Position numbers and translations under genes: made by a program. Source: Aotearoamyces nothofagi (taxonomy: Eukaryota; Ascomycota; Leotiomycetes; Leotiales; Tympanidaceae). Taken from it: a stretch of DNA of 64,000 nucleotides. The stretch lies in contig JADDTR010000004.1 of assembly GCA_015345905.1 (NCBI GenBank), positions 868,001-932,000 on the forward strand. Reading direction: 5' to 3'. Within the stretch, counting starts at the first letter, position 1. Each line of letters starts with the position of its first letter. The notes below the pieces were generated by a model. It was not told where the DNA came from and made no database searches. It saw nothing but the letters and a program-made list of their open reading frames with translations. Positions 35,201 through 46,862 of this stretch are shown piece after piece.

Positions 35201-38200
35201 TTCCTCATAAGAATACAACCCATGGCAATAAGAGGGGTAGTAGCAAAGCCCCATTCCTCGGCACCGAGCAAACAGGCAATGGCAACATCACGGCCCGTTC
35301 GTAGTTGGCCATCAGTCTGTACAACAACACGGCCTCGGAGATCGTTGAGGACCAAAGTTTGATGGGTCTCCGCAAGGCCCAGCTCCCAAGGTAGTCCGGC
35401 ATATTTAATACCAGTCCATCGAGAGGCACCAGTCCCACCATCATGGCCGGAAATTAGAATATGGTCGGCCTTCGCTTTGGCCACGCCAGAAGCGACAATA
35501 CCCACACCAGTCTCAGACACGAGCTTGACAGATACACGTGCGCGCGGGTTGGAGCACTTCAAGTCATAAATGAGTTGCTTGAGATCCTCAATCGAGTATA
35601 TGTCGTGATGGGGAGGCGGGGAGATAAGACCTACGCCAGGGGTGGAGTGACGAGTGCGTGCAATAGACTTGGACACCTTGTGACCCGGTAGCTCACCACC
35701 TTCTCCGGGCTTGGCACCCTGGGCCATCTTGATTTGTAACTCATCTGAATCGGCCAAGTAGTTGGATGTCACACCAAATCGCCCAGAGGCGACTTGCTTG
35801 ATGGCAGATCTCATAGTATCACCGTTTGGCATTCTCTCGGAGCGCTCTGGGTCCTCGCCACCTTCGCCAGTATTGGACTTGCCACCAAGACGATTCATAG
35901 CGACAGCAAGAGTAGAGTGAGATTCCATAGAGATAGAACCGTAAGACATGGCACCTGTACAGAATCTCCGCACAATCTCTGTCCACGGCTCGACCTGGTC
36001 GATTGGGACAGGAGTACGCTCGTCAAATTTGAAGTCGAGCAGACCTCGAAGAGTGCAAGACTTGATTTGCTCATACTCAGAGAGCGAATAAGCTTCGTAT
36101 GATTTATCATTCTTGGTCCTGACCGCATCTTGGATGTTTGCAATTGATGTAGGGTCGTTGATATGCGGCTCTCCACCATCGCGCCAGTGATATTCGCCCG
36201 ACTCTGTGAGACCAGGCACGCCAACAGTGTAGCGCGAGGGGAAGCCCTTTTCGTGGAACCTGAAAGCGTCTTCTGCAATCAACTCGAAAGTGATACCCCG
36301 GATTCTGGTAGCAGTTCCTTTGAAACAACGGTCTACTACAGTATCATCTACCCCAAGGGCTTCAAAGATTTGTGCGCCTTTGTAACTAGCCAATGTGGAG
36401 ATACCCATCTTGCTCATGACCTTCAATATGCCACCGTCGGCAGAGTACTTGTAGTTGCGGATAAGCATATCATCGCTCAGCTTCTTCCGGATAAGTCCTT
36501 CTCGGTTAAGCTTCAAGATGCACTCCATAGCTAAATAAGGATTGATGGCATCAGCACCATATCCGAGAAGCACACACATGTGGTGCACCTCACGTGCTTC
36601 AGCAGTTTCGACAACAATGGCTGCAAGAGATCGCCACTTGTTATTGACCAAGTGGTGATGGACCATGCCAGAAGCGAGAAGAGCAGACACAGGCACACGG
36701 TCAGCCGACGTTGCACGGTCTGACAGGATGATGATTCGGTCGTTGCTCTCTATGGCAGCTGTAGTTTGAGCGCAAATGTAGTCAAGGTGTTTGATATAAC
36801 CCTGGGTACCCTCAGATTTAGGAAAGGTTAAATCGATAACTCTGACGGTCCAGGCTGGATGCAACTCGTTGATGTTCTTTAATGCATTGAACTCGGGAAT
36901 AGATAGTACAGGGGATGGCAGTAAAAGCCGCCCACATTGCGACTCGGCCATCTCGAGCAAATTGCCTTGCGGGCCAACATAGCATTGAAGAGACATGACA
37001 ATTGCTTCTCGGATTGGATCAATGGGAGGATTGGTGACTTGGGCAAAGAGTTGACGGAAATATTCATAAAGTAGACGAGGAGCTTGTGCTAGACATGCCA
37101 GTGGGGCATCATTACCCATGGAACCCAGGGCTTCCTTCTCATCGGAAGCCATGGGCCCAAGAAGAAGACTGACTTGCTCGAAAGAGTACCCGAATGCTCT
37201 AAGCAATGGGTCTTCCTGGATCGCAGAAGCATCAGGCTTGGCGGCAAGATCTAGCTTTCCGCTATTTATTAGATCCTCGTGGATCTTTGGCAAGCTTACG
37301 AGCTCCTTCTCAAGCCACGCACGGAAATCGTGACGGTTAGCAACCGTGGATTTCAGTTCCGCATCATCAATGATCCTCCCAGCCAGAGTGTCAACGAGGA
37401 GCATCTTTCCAGGCTGCAATCTACCCTTCTGTAAAACACGCTCGGGGTCGACCAAAATAGTACCCACCTCAGATGCGCAAATAATTCTATCATCATCCAT
37501 GACATAATATCTGCATGGCCGTAAACCATTTCTATCGAGGTTGGCACCACAGTACCTTCCATCGGCGAATGTGAACAGCGCAGGACCGTCCCACGGTTCC
37601 ATCTGGCAAGCTGCCCACTCATAAAAGGCGGCTTTGGCCGGGTCCATAGCAGGGTTATCTTCCCAGGCCTCGGGGACCATAAGCATGACAGCCTCTGGAA
37701 GAGACAGAACGCCGTTAATGGTAAGAAGCTCAAGGACGTTGTCGAAAGCAGCTGAGTCAGAACCACCCTCTTCGACAATAGGATAGAGCATCTCTAGCTC
37801 CTCACCAAATACGTCTGATTGCATTACACCTTCTCGGGCGCGCATCCAGTTCTTGTTGCCGCGCAACGTGTTAATCTCGCCATTGTGGGCGGCCCATCGT
37901 AAAGGCTGTGCACGATCCCATGATGGGAAAGTGTTAGTAGAGAATCGAGAATGTACGAGCGCGAAATGGGCTTCGTAGTCAGCGTTCACCAAATCATAGT
38001 AGTATTGGTAAACTTGTATGGGTGCAAGCTGGCCCTTGTAGACAATGTTCTTATTGGAAAGCGAGCAGAGGTAAAACCAGTCATGGAGGCCAATAGTGTG
38101 TGTAGCACGCTTTCGAAGCACGTAGAGCTGCTTCTCGAAGTATTTTTCATCAAATTGGTCTGGGTCTGTGATTTCTGGAGAGTTGCCACGACCGTACGCA

Positions 38201-38962
38201 GATACAAGGACGACGAAAGGTTGTAAAATAATTGGCTCGCGTGATGCCGCGGCCGGACCCAGCAGTGAAGAGTCCTTTGGTGGCTCGCGCCATCCTAAAA
38301 CTCGCAGGCCCAGCGACTCTGCGAGCTCTTCAAGCTGTCTTTTCGAATCTTGCAGAGTATCCTCATCTGGCTTGAAGAAAAGGTTACCCACTGCGTACTG
38401 CCCTAGAGGTGGAAGCTTGATATCGGTCTCGCGCTCGAAGTTCTTGATGAAGAACTTATGAGGAATCGAGGTCATGACACCAGCACCATCTCCGTCTCGT
38501 GCATCTGAACCCACAGCACCCCTATGGGTCATGTTACACAGCAAATTTCGAGCTGAACAAGGAAAGTTAGTCAAGCTGTTCAAGTTGTCGATTTTCTTTT
38601 TTGAAAGGAACTTAACATACCATCGCTAACTATTTTGTGGCTTGCTTTGCCCTTTATATGGCTGCGATTCTTATTAGTATGCTGCACCTTTGTTTGCTCC
38701 GTGTGAGTAGGCTGTCACTTACCATGCAAATCCCACGCCGCAAGCATCTTTTTCTAAGCCTGGATCATACAATCCTCTGACCAGACATATCATTAGCCAT
38801 CTGGATGTAATTAAGAGATAGAGAAATGCCGGCTCACTGCTTCACCGGAAGAGCTCCAGCCCAGGATTCATTGCCCTTGGTCTGATACTCATATGGGTGG
38901 TACGGCTCGTTCTCTGCATCGATCTGGTTTTGTCTGTCATTGAAGTCGTCGACTCCGCCCAT
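32235..38962 (-). CDS. GLT1: Glutamate synthase [NADH] (GOGAT)
   Basis: Converts glutamine plus 2-oxoglutarate to two glutamates using NADH; central to nitrogen assimilation. Six exons (38962-38838, 38776-38723, 38661-38621, 38552-35191, 35132-32476, 32421-32235; introns 61, 61, 68, 58 and 54 nt) give 2141 residues, the size of the yeast enzyme. A propeptide precedes the predicted mature N-terminal Cys54 in EKDACGVGF, the amidotransferase nucleophile. Then follow the class-II amidotransferase, the FMN/2-oxoglutarate synthase domain ([31 protein letters not shown]), the GXGXG domain, the iron-sulphur cysteines ([18 protein letters not shown]) and an NAD(P)-binding fold ([15 protein letters not shown]). 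Phase closes at every splice. The two tiny second and third exons (54 and 41 nt) encode the region just around the nucleophile. Confidence 0.97.
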
Positions 38963-40934
38963 ATTAGGCAAGAAGGCCGGCGAACAAGAGGTAAAGTTAT
39001 GGGTCGAAACCAGCAGTGATAAATGCTCTTTTTATTCTTTATGAGCGATGGCTCTGCAAGTTGTGGCTCGTCTACTTTCCTACGGTTCTCCACGTCAGTG
39101 ATAAATACAATTGATTACAAGAGCGGCGCGATGCGGGCGAAGAGGCGAACTGAAGGAGAAAATGGAAGGGAAAAATGGCAGAAAGATAGATGCAATCGGC
39201 GAGTCTGATTTGCTGCAGCGCGCGAGGCAACTCAATCGGGGGTGATACTGCAGCTCGCCAATGATGAAGCCTGTGGCCTGCAGCTGCTCTGGAAAATGCC
39301 CAAATGGCGGCACGCAGGACTGAGGGATCAGAGAGCGATTCCGAGCACTGGCGAATGACCGCATGATACAGCGCGGGGGAGGTCGAGCGAGCGCGGCTTG
39401 CTCATGCAGCTATGATGTCTTTTTTTGTTGCCGGAGCCCTCTGCGATAGAGGGGAGATTGGCGATTGGCAGTCGGATAAACAGATATGAGTGGGCAGAGA
39501 TTCACGTGTAGCGGCGAGCTCGACAGCAGGAAATCGCAGGCTGGGGTCTATACTCACAGGAACTTTGGAATGGCACGACGACGCGGACGGGAGTGCTTGG
39601 TGTCGAGGAGCGGAGGCAAAGAGATTTCACAACTTCTGGACGTGTGCGGTGGGTGTGTGTGGAAAGAAGGGACTTTTCTTGGGGGAGCACGAGAGGAAGG
39701 CAACGAGCAGTGACAATCAAGGCCGCCGTAGCTCGACTCAGCCGCTAGCAGCGCGGAGCGTCGTTGCATGCACCTACAGCAGCAGCAGCAGCGGGAGTGG
39801 TGGGAGTGGGTGCAGAGATGCAGCGGTGCAGCGGTGCGGTCGGTGGCTGCGGTGGCTCTGGGCTCCAGCGCCGGAGCAGACCGTGTTGCATGGACCCATC
39901 CACCCATCAACGCTGGCCGTTTAGTCAGGATTCTGGGCGAGAATTTCCGATCACGGCCGCGCTGATTGTCCTGCCGGCCAGTGCTGCCCGCCCGGATTAC
40001 AAAGGCCGGCCTTATGTCGAGGCTGCCGTGCGTGTTTTTGCCTGATGCTGCCTAGCCGGCTGCAATAAAACCACCAGCCAATAGCACCGGCCGTAATCAC
40101 TGACACGCCGTCGTGACAGCCGTTCCGCCTCCCCCCTCCCCATTCTGGTGACGGATTCGCTTCCCCCACAGGCAGGAACGAACAGACAGACAGACGCCTT
40201 CGTCTTCTCCTTCCTACTGTACAAGGGACGCGGCGAGCTGTAATGCGCCACCCTCAGGCGCGAGCTCGCTCGTTCTTTTGCAGAGCTTCCTATGTCGCAG
40301 CCCGTGTGGGCGGTGCAGTGCTGTACAGTACCGTGCATAGTCCTGTAGTAAGCATAGTAAAAATATGCACTCCAACAGTGAAGATCTAACTCATGGATCT
40401 AGCTCGCGGAGTATGTGCACATATAGAGTAAGGGCAGCTCAACCCCACAACATGAGTGCATACATGTGTGCGTGTGGCGCGCGTGTGCATCATCTACGAA
40501 CACCAGGCATCTTGCATGCGTAGTGCTGCCGGTATGTTGCAGTTTTTTCCTGCTGTATGCTGTATGCTTGGTGCTTGGTGCTTGGTGCTGCGTGGATCCG
40601 GACGGTTGGAAAGACGTCCGTGTTGCCTTGCGAAGCCGACGAACCAGAGCGTTGGCAATAGACGCCGTCCCTGTACGAAGTCCCGACCTGAGGTGCTGTA
40701 CTGTCACTAACCTTCAGGGTAGGTAGGCACCTACCAGGCCTGGTACCTGAGGCATCCCAGGTAGATGATGATAGTACCTTACTCGTGGTACTATACCCGA
40801 GTGCGGACAAGGCTTCCTCAAAGGCCTGGGTGCCGCCGATGTCGCCCGTCTTCTGGCTTTTCTGGCCAGCCTTACTGGCACGACTCCGTGTGGGATGGGA
40901 TCCGGATGGATGGGATGGATGGGATACCGGGCCT

Positions 40935-40978
40935 GGGTGATTGGGCGATTGGGCGATTGGGCGATTGGGTGACTGGGT
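40935..40978. repeat. Tandem repeat, GGGCGATT unit
   Basis: Five to six head-to-tail copies of an 8-bp unit (GATTGGGC with late variants GATTGGGT and GACTGGGT) in the GLT1/APC15 intergenic region, just after a GGATGGATGGGAT stretch. Confidence 0.8.
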
Positions 40979-41079
40979 GCGCAACTTCTCTCCGAACGCC
41001 GCTTCAGCCGTGGCCGTAGGAGGAGCGCGGGGGAGGCACTGAGGGCATTGCCATGGCCGCAGTCGGCCACTTGTACTGG

Positions 41080-41133
41080 CAGCGCCAGTGCCAGTGCCAG
41101 TGCCAGTGCCAGTGCCAGCGCAGTTGCCAGTGC
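41080..41133. repeat. Microsatellite, CCAGTG hexamer
   Basis: About seven near-perfect copies of CCAGTG followed by two degenerate copies (CCAGCGCAGTTGCCAGTGCG), then CAGTAGTG/CAGGACAGTAG repeats up to ~41180. Confidence 0.85.
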
Positions 41134-42131
41134 GTGCAGTACAGGACAGTAGTGCAGGACAGTAGTACAGGACAGTAGTACCTGTCCTTGAGTACGAGCT
41201 CGGCGAGGCGAGGCAGGCAGTCTCGGCACTGCAGTGCGAGGGCCCGATCATGACCATACCTGTACGGTGGATCTGAAGAGTGCACAGCGCACACAGCAGT
41301 ACTCCGTACCGGTGCCTCGACCCGTACACGCCGACGGGAATGGCCAGCCTCGGAGAGGCAGTAGCAGCGAGTTCGCTTGCCTGCAATACTGTAGAGAATC
41401 TAGAAACTCGAGATGATGTCGCCGTCAATCATGCTGTCCATCATAAGTATGCACGGTACTGTGGACTGTACTGTGTACGGTACTGTAGGTACTCCCCAAG
41501 GCTCCGAGGTAACAGTGAGCAGGCCCACATGCAACAGTAACCTCGCGAGATCTTGCTTATGCATAAGGTTCGTGCGCATCCACGAAGGATCCTACAACCA
41601 AAGAAGGCAATAAGGCAAGGTGGGACCTACACGTGCTCCAGGACCTTGGGTATGCTTCGCACCTCCGGAGGTAGGCATCGGAGGTAAGGTAGGACCGAAG
41701 GTACATAGATAGGCACGTCCAACAAGCACGGCAGCTCTTCCACTTGACACAATCAAATTTGATAATGGTGTAGAGGGGAATCCTGGCCTATCGACCGCCG
41801 GCTGGGCTGCGGAAGACGGCCACCGGCTCACTATCTTATCCCACAATGGTCGAGTTGTGCATTAGTATTGAATACAGTAATGCAATTACATATGCAATCA
41901 CATATGCCACCTAAGGCACCTTACATGAGGCAAGCGCCCAAGCATGTGCACCGTGCCGTAAGCAGCATGTGCACCCTCCTGCCTGATTCATTAGGCCATT
42001 CTTTGCTTTGCTCACAGCCTCGTCTTTCTGTTTAGCTTCAGACTGCGAGGCTGTCGGTCACGTCAACAGAGCAATCATCCTTTCTCCCATTTGGATTCGC
42101 GACGTGGCGCGTCTACTCGCTATCTCCCAAC

Positions 42132-43214
42132 ATGTTGTCATCACTGCCAAGCCTAGCCCCTCGTGATGTGAGATATTCCGCCATGTTTGAAGGATCTCAA
42201 GCTGACTCCTACTAGTCATACGCCCTCTGGTATACCTCGAATCACCACTCCGGTAACCCTTCTACTCATCAAGAACCTAATAGCCATGCCTTCGACCACC
42301 TTGCACCTACCAACGGCTCCGGTCAAAACAACGGGCCTCATTCTCAACGGCGACCCCAACAAAATAATGCTAATCGCTCGCCCCTAGCCCGCCTTCGCGC
42401 AGATGAATTGTATATGGAGCGGCGGAAACAAAATGTCCAAAACTATGGGAGCTCTTGGATCAAGCCACCGGGCGTATCCAAAAGCCTGTATCAACTACGA
42501 GAGGAGAGACGAGAGATGGAGGAACACCAGGAAGCACTTCGACGCGAACAGCTTGCTCAAGAACTCGCTGAGGCTGAGGGCGGAGACGACCTACTTCAGG
42601 GTCAAGGAGCTGATGGAGATATGGAAGATGCTAGAGATCTGGATGATGATATCCCTGAAGCTGAAACTACTGGTATTGATGCTGACGATTCCGACAATGA
42701 AGGTGGCGAGAACGAAGATGATGTACCCAGAGGTGTGCTCGCGCAACGTATTCCTGAAAACGTGTTCCGGGAAGTGCTTGTACGCGGTGAGGAAGCCTTG
42801 GATGGTGGATTTGGTGAGGATGGTGGATCAGCAACGGATGAGGACGGCCAGTCACAGATGTTACAGGAAGAGGATCTGCTCCATGAACATGGCGACACAG
42901 GAGAGCAAGACATTGATATGCATATGGACATGGACGCAGACCTTGATGATGACGTGCCAGAAGCCGAGGCAGGTGGATATGAACACACGGATACAGAAGC
43001 TGAATTTAGCACGAGTGATGATGCTAGCGATAGCAGTGTAGATATGGGACACTTACCTCGAGAACAGCTAAATGGGAGTATGGTAAGAAGTGATGGGACG
43101 CAAAATAGTATGGACTTGAGTACTATGGATTCCGGAAGAGCCAGCAGCATTACAGACAGTAGTCCAAGACAGAGAGGTGGCTTCGGAAGATCCCGAGGGG
43201 GGAGGCTGTCATAA
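42132..43214 (+). CDS. APC15: Anaphase-promoting complex subunit 15 (Apc15/Mnd2)
   Basis: Small APC/C subunit linked to Cdc20 turnover and checkpoint release (Mnd2 in yeast). Exon 1 is only 36 nt (42132-42167, MLSSLPSLAPRD) and splices over 42168-42215 (GTGAGA, CTGAC branch site, CTAG) to exon 2 (42216-43214), giving 344 residues. The join makes LPSLAPRDSYALWYTSNHH, the Apc15 N-terminal signature. A second conserved block, LRADELYMERRKQNV...SWIKPPGVSKSLYQLREERRE, follows at ~60-115. The C-terminal two thirds are very acidic (Asp/Glu) with Ser/Thr and end in GFGRSRGGRLS. Without the first exon, the protein would lose the family signature. It converges with BET1, with 246 bp between the stops. 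Confidence 0.88.
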
Positions 43215-43460
43215 CGAGCAGTACGTTTATGAGCATTATGTGAAATGACTAAAACAAAGCTCAACTGAAGCATCGGGATAACTACGCTTCAATAAAGTAG
43301 TATTAATGCTATAAGCAGACGCCTTCTACTATGCTTGCCGTATCATATACATACTAAACGCCCTCCATGCTTTGATCGTGTAATATCTAAAACATATGCC
43401 ATAATGGTACACACCTGAAATGAATCATGTTGGACTGCCAACAATAAATGCCAACCGGCA

Positions 43461-44465
43461 TTAGAACACCCAGACATAGAAGAAAAGAAAGCCGACTGCG
43501 GCAAAGAAGGCCAGCCACACCTTCCACCCAACACCAGTTCTCTCTGCCATCAACAACATTCTGTTCATTGTTCCTCGTAACCGCACTCTCGTATTGTCGA
43601 ATGATTCGTTCATCTTCTCTGCAAGGGCGGAAGACTCGCGGATCTCGTCCCCAATGGCTATTGTCATCTGAAAAGGAGATATATCAGTCAGTGCCTTGGA
43701 TGCATCCAGAAACTGGATTAGCTCGCGGAACATACAGTTTTCAGCATCTTCACCTTCCCCATGATGCCTTCAACTTCTCCATCATTCTGACTTTCCAGCT
43801 CGTTTAATGTTGCATCGCTATACTGCCCCCTGTGAGCCTGTCAGTAACGCCACGCCTGACTCTTCCTGTAGCCCAGTGCACAAACTTCGAATTCGGTGTT
43901 GCAGGCCTATATGTAGGCCGCTCTACTCCCAGCCCTGGCGAATTGCTCCCGGCGCCTGAGTATCCATACCCGCCTCCATAAGCTGCGCGACTCGGGCTTG
44001 CACTGCCATTCCTCGTCCTGTCATTCCCGCCTCCATTATAGCCTTCGAAGAGCGCGCTGCGTGGATCGCGTTGGTGCAGAGAGGACGGCCCGAATCTAAG
44101 ACGAAAAACCTATGTTAATGAGATGCTCGTGGAGGTATTGATACGACAGGACGCAGCTGGTATGGAGGGCGTAGAGAGATGCAAGACTCCTAGGTATAGG
44201 ATCCCGAAAGCATCATCTCTCGGACTTGAATGCCCTTCTTGGAGTGATGTACTTGAGCATCGCATAGGTCAATAGACTGGTAAAATGAATACTTCACCGC
44301 TGCACCTTGTGCAGAGTGAGAGCTTGGGCCTGAGCCCATACCGTCGTCAATAGAAGGTTTACTAAATACGCTCCCAAGTCGCGCGCAAATATGAGACCAT
44401 ATTTATTTGTAGACCTTGCAAAGATTGTGCTGAAAAGAAATATTTGAGACGCACCTTGATGCCAT
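43461..44465 (-). CDS. BET1: SNARE Bet1 (ER-Golgi transport)
   Basis: Qc-type SNARE for vesicle fusion between ER and Golgi. Four exons (44465-44455, 44095-43886, 43829-43736, 43667-43461; introns 359, 56 and 68 nt) give 173 residues. The 11-nt first exon encodes MAS plus two bases of Arg; the splice gives MASRFGPSS..., then RDPRSALFEGYNGG. The SNARE helix spans the last two exons: YSDATLNELESQNDGEVEG...KVKMLKT joined to MTIAIGDEIRESSALAEK...NRMLLMAERTG. A single C-terminal membrane anchor (VWLAFFAAVGFLFFYVWVF) ends the protein. The first intron is much longer than any other in this window, so exon 1 is the least certain part. Confidence 0.85.
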
Positions 44466-45129
44466 AGTCGTTGCGTGAGGAAGTAATCCACAACAAAGTG
44501 GCTTTGTTGATTGAGGTTTCTTGGATTTTGGAATTGTGTTCGCTTGCAATTTCAGGGTCGTCAAGTAGGCATTTAAGGAGATGAGATGAAATTTCTATAC
44601 TATTTACGCACTTGATTTCAATGATGGGTGATTGGGAAGACCAGTCAATAGGACTATATGAATTGAAATTGAAAGTTCTTTGAGCATTAAAGTAGGCCTC
44701 GTCGAAACTGTAAGGGGATGATAGCTGATATGTATATAGGTTATCAACCTAGGGAGCTTTCATTTTCATCGCAGGGTAACTCAGATTGCCTGACGCCTCC
44801 GTTTTTCTATGGAAATCTAAAGTACAAAGTATGTATGCGTCGATATGATCCACCACTATCCCGTCGATTCATTCATAAGATCGTGTCTCCGTGGCCCATT
44901 GATCATTATGCGTTGACGTAGAAAGATGTTCCTAAGAAGAACTTTTGTTGACCAGCACAGAATAGAAGCCAGTATGCTAGGTAGAACTGAGAAATAAACA
45001 GGAGATCGAGTATCCAGGTAATCATCAAGTAGGACGGAACTCCGTAGTGAATCATCGGTAGCGCTGCGATATCGACTAGGCAGGGCTCTATGAGCGGCTC
45101 ATCCTCACGAATCCATGTAGCTATGTACT
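44466..45129. other. Intergenic: BET1 promoter, CHZ1 3' flank
   Basis: A 664-bp space, fairly AT-rich, with no gene or repeat that I can support. It must hold the BET1 promoter and the 3' UTR of CHZ1. Confidence 0.45.
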
Positions 45130-45618
45130 CTATTCCTCCATTTTATCCTCGTCAGCGGGAGCCTCGAAGTCATCATCATCCTCCTCGTCTTCCTCTTCCT
45201 CGGGGAGCTCCTCAGCAGCCTTGGCGAAGTCAATCTGGCGACCGCGGGTACGTCTACCGCCACTGATGATATTATTCGTATCGATCTCCTCCATGTTATC
45301 GTCATCGGCTTCGTCAACTATTATATGCATAAACATTAACCCCAGAAGCTAATCCTCAATGATACAGGGAAACATACCAACAGCAGCTGACTGTAAAGCG
45401 AGCATATTAGTTAAATACGTATAAAGAGTGAACTGCAGTCAAGGGCTTACCTCGTCAACCTCATCTTCACTGCTATCATCCTCTGTCTCTTCCTCACCCA
45501 TGCTCACATCTTGTGCGGCAGTGGCTTCACTTGCCTTGCCTTTGCCCTTGCCAGATGGGTCGACAGGATTGACGTCCTCCTTCTGTGTGGTACCAGCTGT
45601 GCCATTTTGATTAGACAT
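45130..45618 (-). CDS. CHZ1: Histone H2A.Z-H2B chaperone Chz1
   Basis: Nuclear chaperone that carries H2A.Z-H2B dimers for SWR1-dependent exchange. Three exons (45618-45451, 45390-45378, 45317-45130; introns 60 and 60 nt) give 122 residues; the middle exon is a 13-nt microexon. The protein is acidic at both ends (GEEETEDDSSEDEVDE; EEEEDEEDDDDFEAP), flanking the CHZ motif IISGGRRTRGRQIDFAKA, which is the family signature (conserved RRTRG-x-x-ID). Phase closes only if the microexon is included. The ATG at 45618 begins MSNQNGTAG. Confidence 0.9.
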
Positions 45619-46244
45619 TTTGTCAAGGTTTTCGATTTTAAGATGTTGTGAGGGGTATTATTGTCTTAAGTTGTGAATTCGGCGGGAGAAAGATTGTTTG
45701 CGAGTGAGGGAAAAGAACCGGTTGAGAGCGCGTGAAGCCGCAGCACAGACTATTAACCGTCGCGTCGCAGAACACGGTTAACAGTGTGCCCGCATGGATT
45801 GGATATCAGTTCTAACCCGTGATTAGCCAGCAATAATATTCCACTACGCAATTGTATGTAAATTATTTAGGTCTCGCTATATAAATGAGAACTGTTACCC
45901 TTTTATTATTTCCTTATATTTTATGACAGCATCCAGATAGTTAGTTAGAAAAGTCTTGCGGAAAATCACAAAAGAAAATCAGGATCTATGGACTGCCAAG
46001 AGACATTAGCAGAAGTTAAGATCCAGTTGATAGACACGCACGAAGCCTTTGTACAGCTGATAGCGACCACTACATTCATATAACGTATACAGCTGATTAA
46101 AAAGGCAACATTAAAACTGCGTCAACTGATATCACAAGTGCGGAGCTAGTTACGAACCAAGCTATGTTTCCAAAGCATTAGATAAGTTATTAGGTGTGTG
46201 CTTAAGATTATGATTCCAAATTTATAGATCTAACCACCTTGCCG
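45619..46244. other. Intergenic: CHZ1 promoter, EMC10 3' flank
   Basis: A 626-bp AT-rich space with no gene or clear repeat. It must contain the CHZ1 promoter. Confidence 0.45.
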
Positions 46245-46862
46245 CTATTTGTCTCCGCCGCTCATGACCAAGACCACGACTATCCCTAGACCTATCATCC
46301 AATATCTAATAATTTGTCAGTAGAGTCACGAAGCAAATCATTCAACTTACTTTTGTAGGAACGTCTTTTCGGGTACTTCTTCAGCAATTTTGCCTTCCTT
46401 CGATAAGGATATTGGTTTGTTGAGTGCTGGGTTCTTTCCCTTGCTCATCTTGACCACCTTCACCTTCGGCCCAAAGTCCCTAGTCTGCCCCGCGTCTATC
46501 TTTCCGCTCTTGCAGCTGATTGCAATGACGCTGCCAAATGTATCGAGAGTTATCGTTATGACTGGTGCATAACCTTTGCTGAAGTTGTCCGCCGACGTCA
46601 CCGAAGTAGAAGATTTCCACCTTTGTGTAGCAGCATCGTAGACGCCTATCTGCACCAGCTCAGTTTCGGGTGATAAGCTTGGAGCATTATATGAGGCGAT
46701 TTCGGCACTGAGAGCTGATGAATCGTACTGTATCTCGGCGAGGGGGACGATGGATGAAGCGCCAATCGGTTGGATGGAAACAGTCGTGCTATCAAGATCG
46801 ACAAAGATCTGGCCTGTGATTGATGTGGCGAGGAGAGCTACGACTGTGAATAGTAGCCTCAT
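46245..46862 (-). CDS. EMC10: ER membrane protein complex subunit 10 (Emc10)
   Basis: Lumenal, membrane-anchored subunit of the EMC insertase, which places membrane helices into the ER bilayer. Two exons (46862-46351, 46305-46245; intron 45 nt) give 190 residues. A signal peptide (MRLLFTVVALLATSITG) is followed by a beta-rich lumenal domain, the conserved block PKVKVVKMSKGKNPALNKP and then EVPEKTFLQK spliced to YWMIGLGIVVVLVMSGGDK, a C-terminal membrane helix. Without the second exon the protein lacks its anchor. The ATG at 46862 is chosen because the signal peptide starts there; the frame is open further upstream with no need for it. Confidence 0.85.

Larger units (their letters stand above)
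38963..42131. other. Divergent intergenic region between GLT1 and APC15
   Basis: A 3.2-kb space that should hold the promoters and leaders of both genes. Much of it is G/C-rich with microsatellites and GTAC palindromes (separate entries). Several open frames over 100 codons occur on both strands (for example 40490-41428) but are made of repeat translation and low-complexity Ser/Pro/Thr/Arg sequence. I see no credible gene. Confidence 0.55.

Noticed and set aside
40490-41428. 312-codon minus-strand frame in the GLT1-APC15 region
   Set aside because: It runs through the CCAGTG and GGGCGATT repeats and is low-complexity; another frame of the same strand is equally open, which is typical of repeat DNA.
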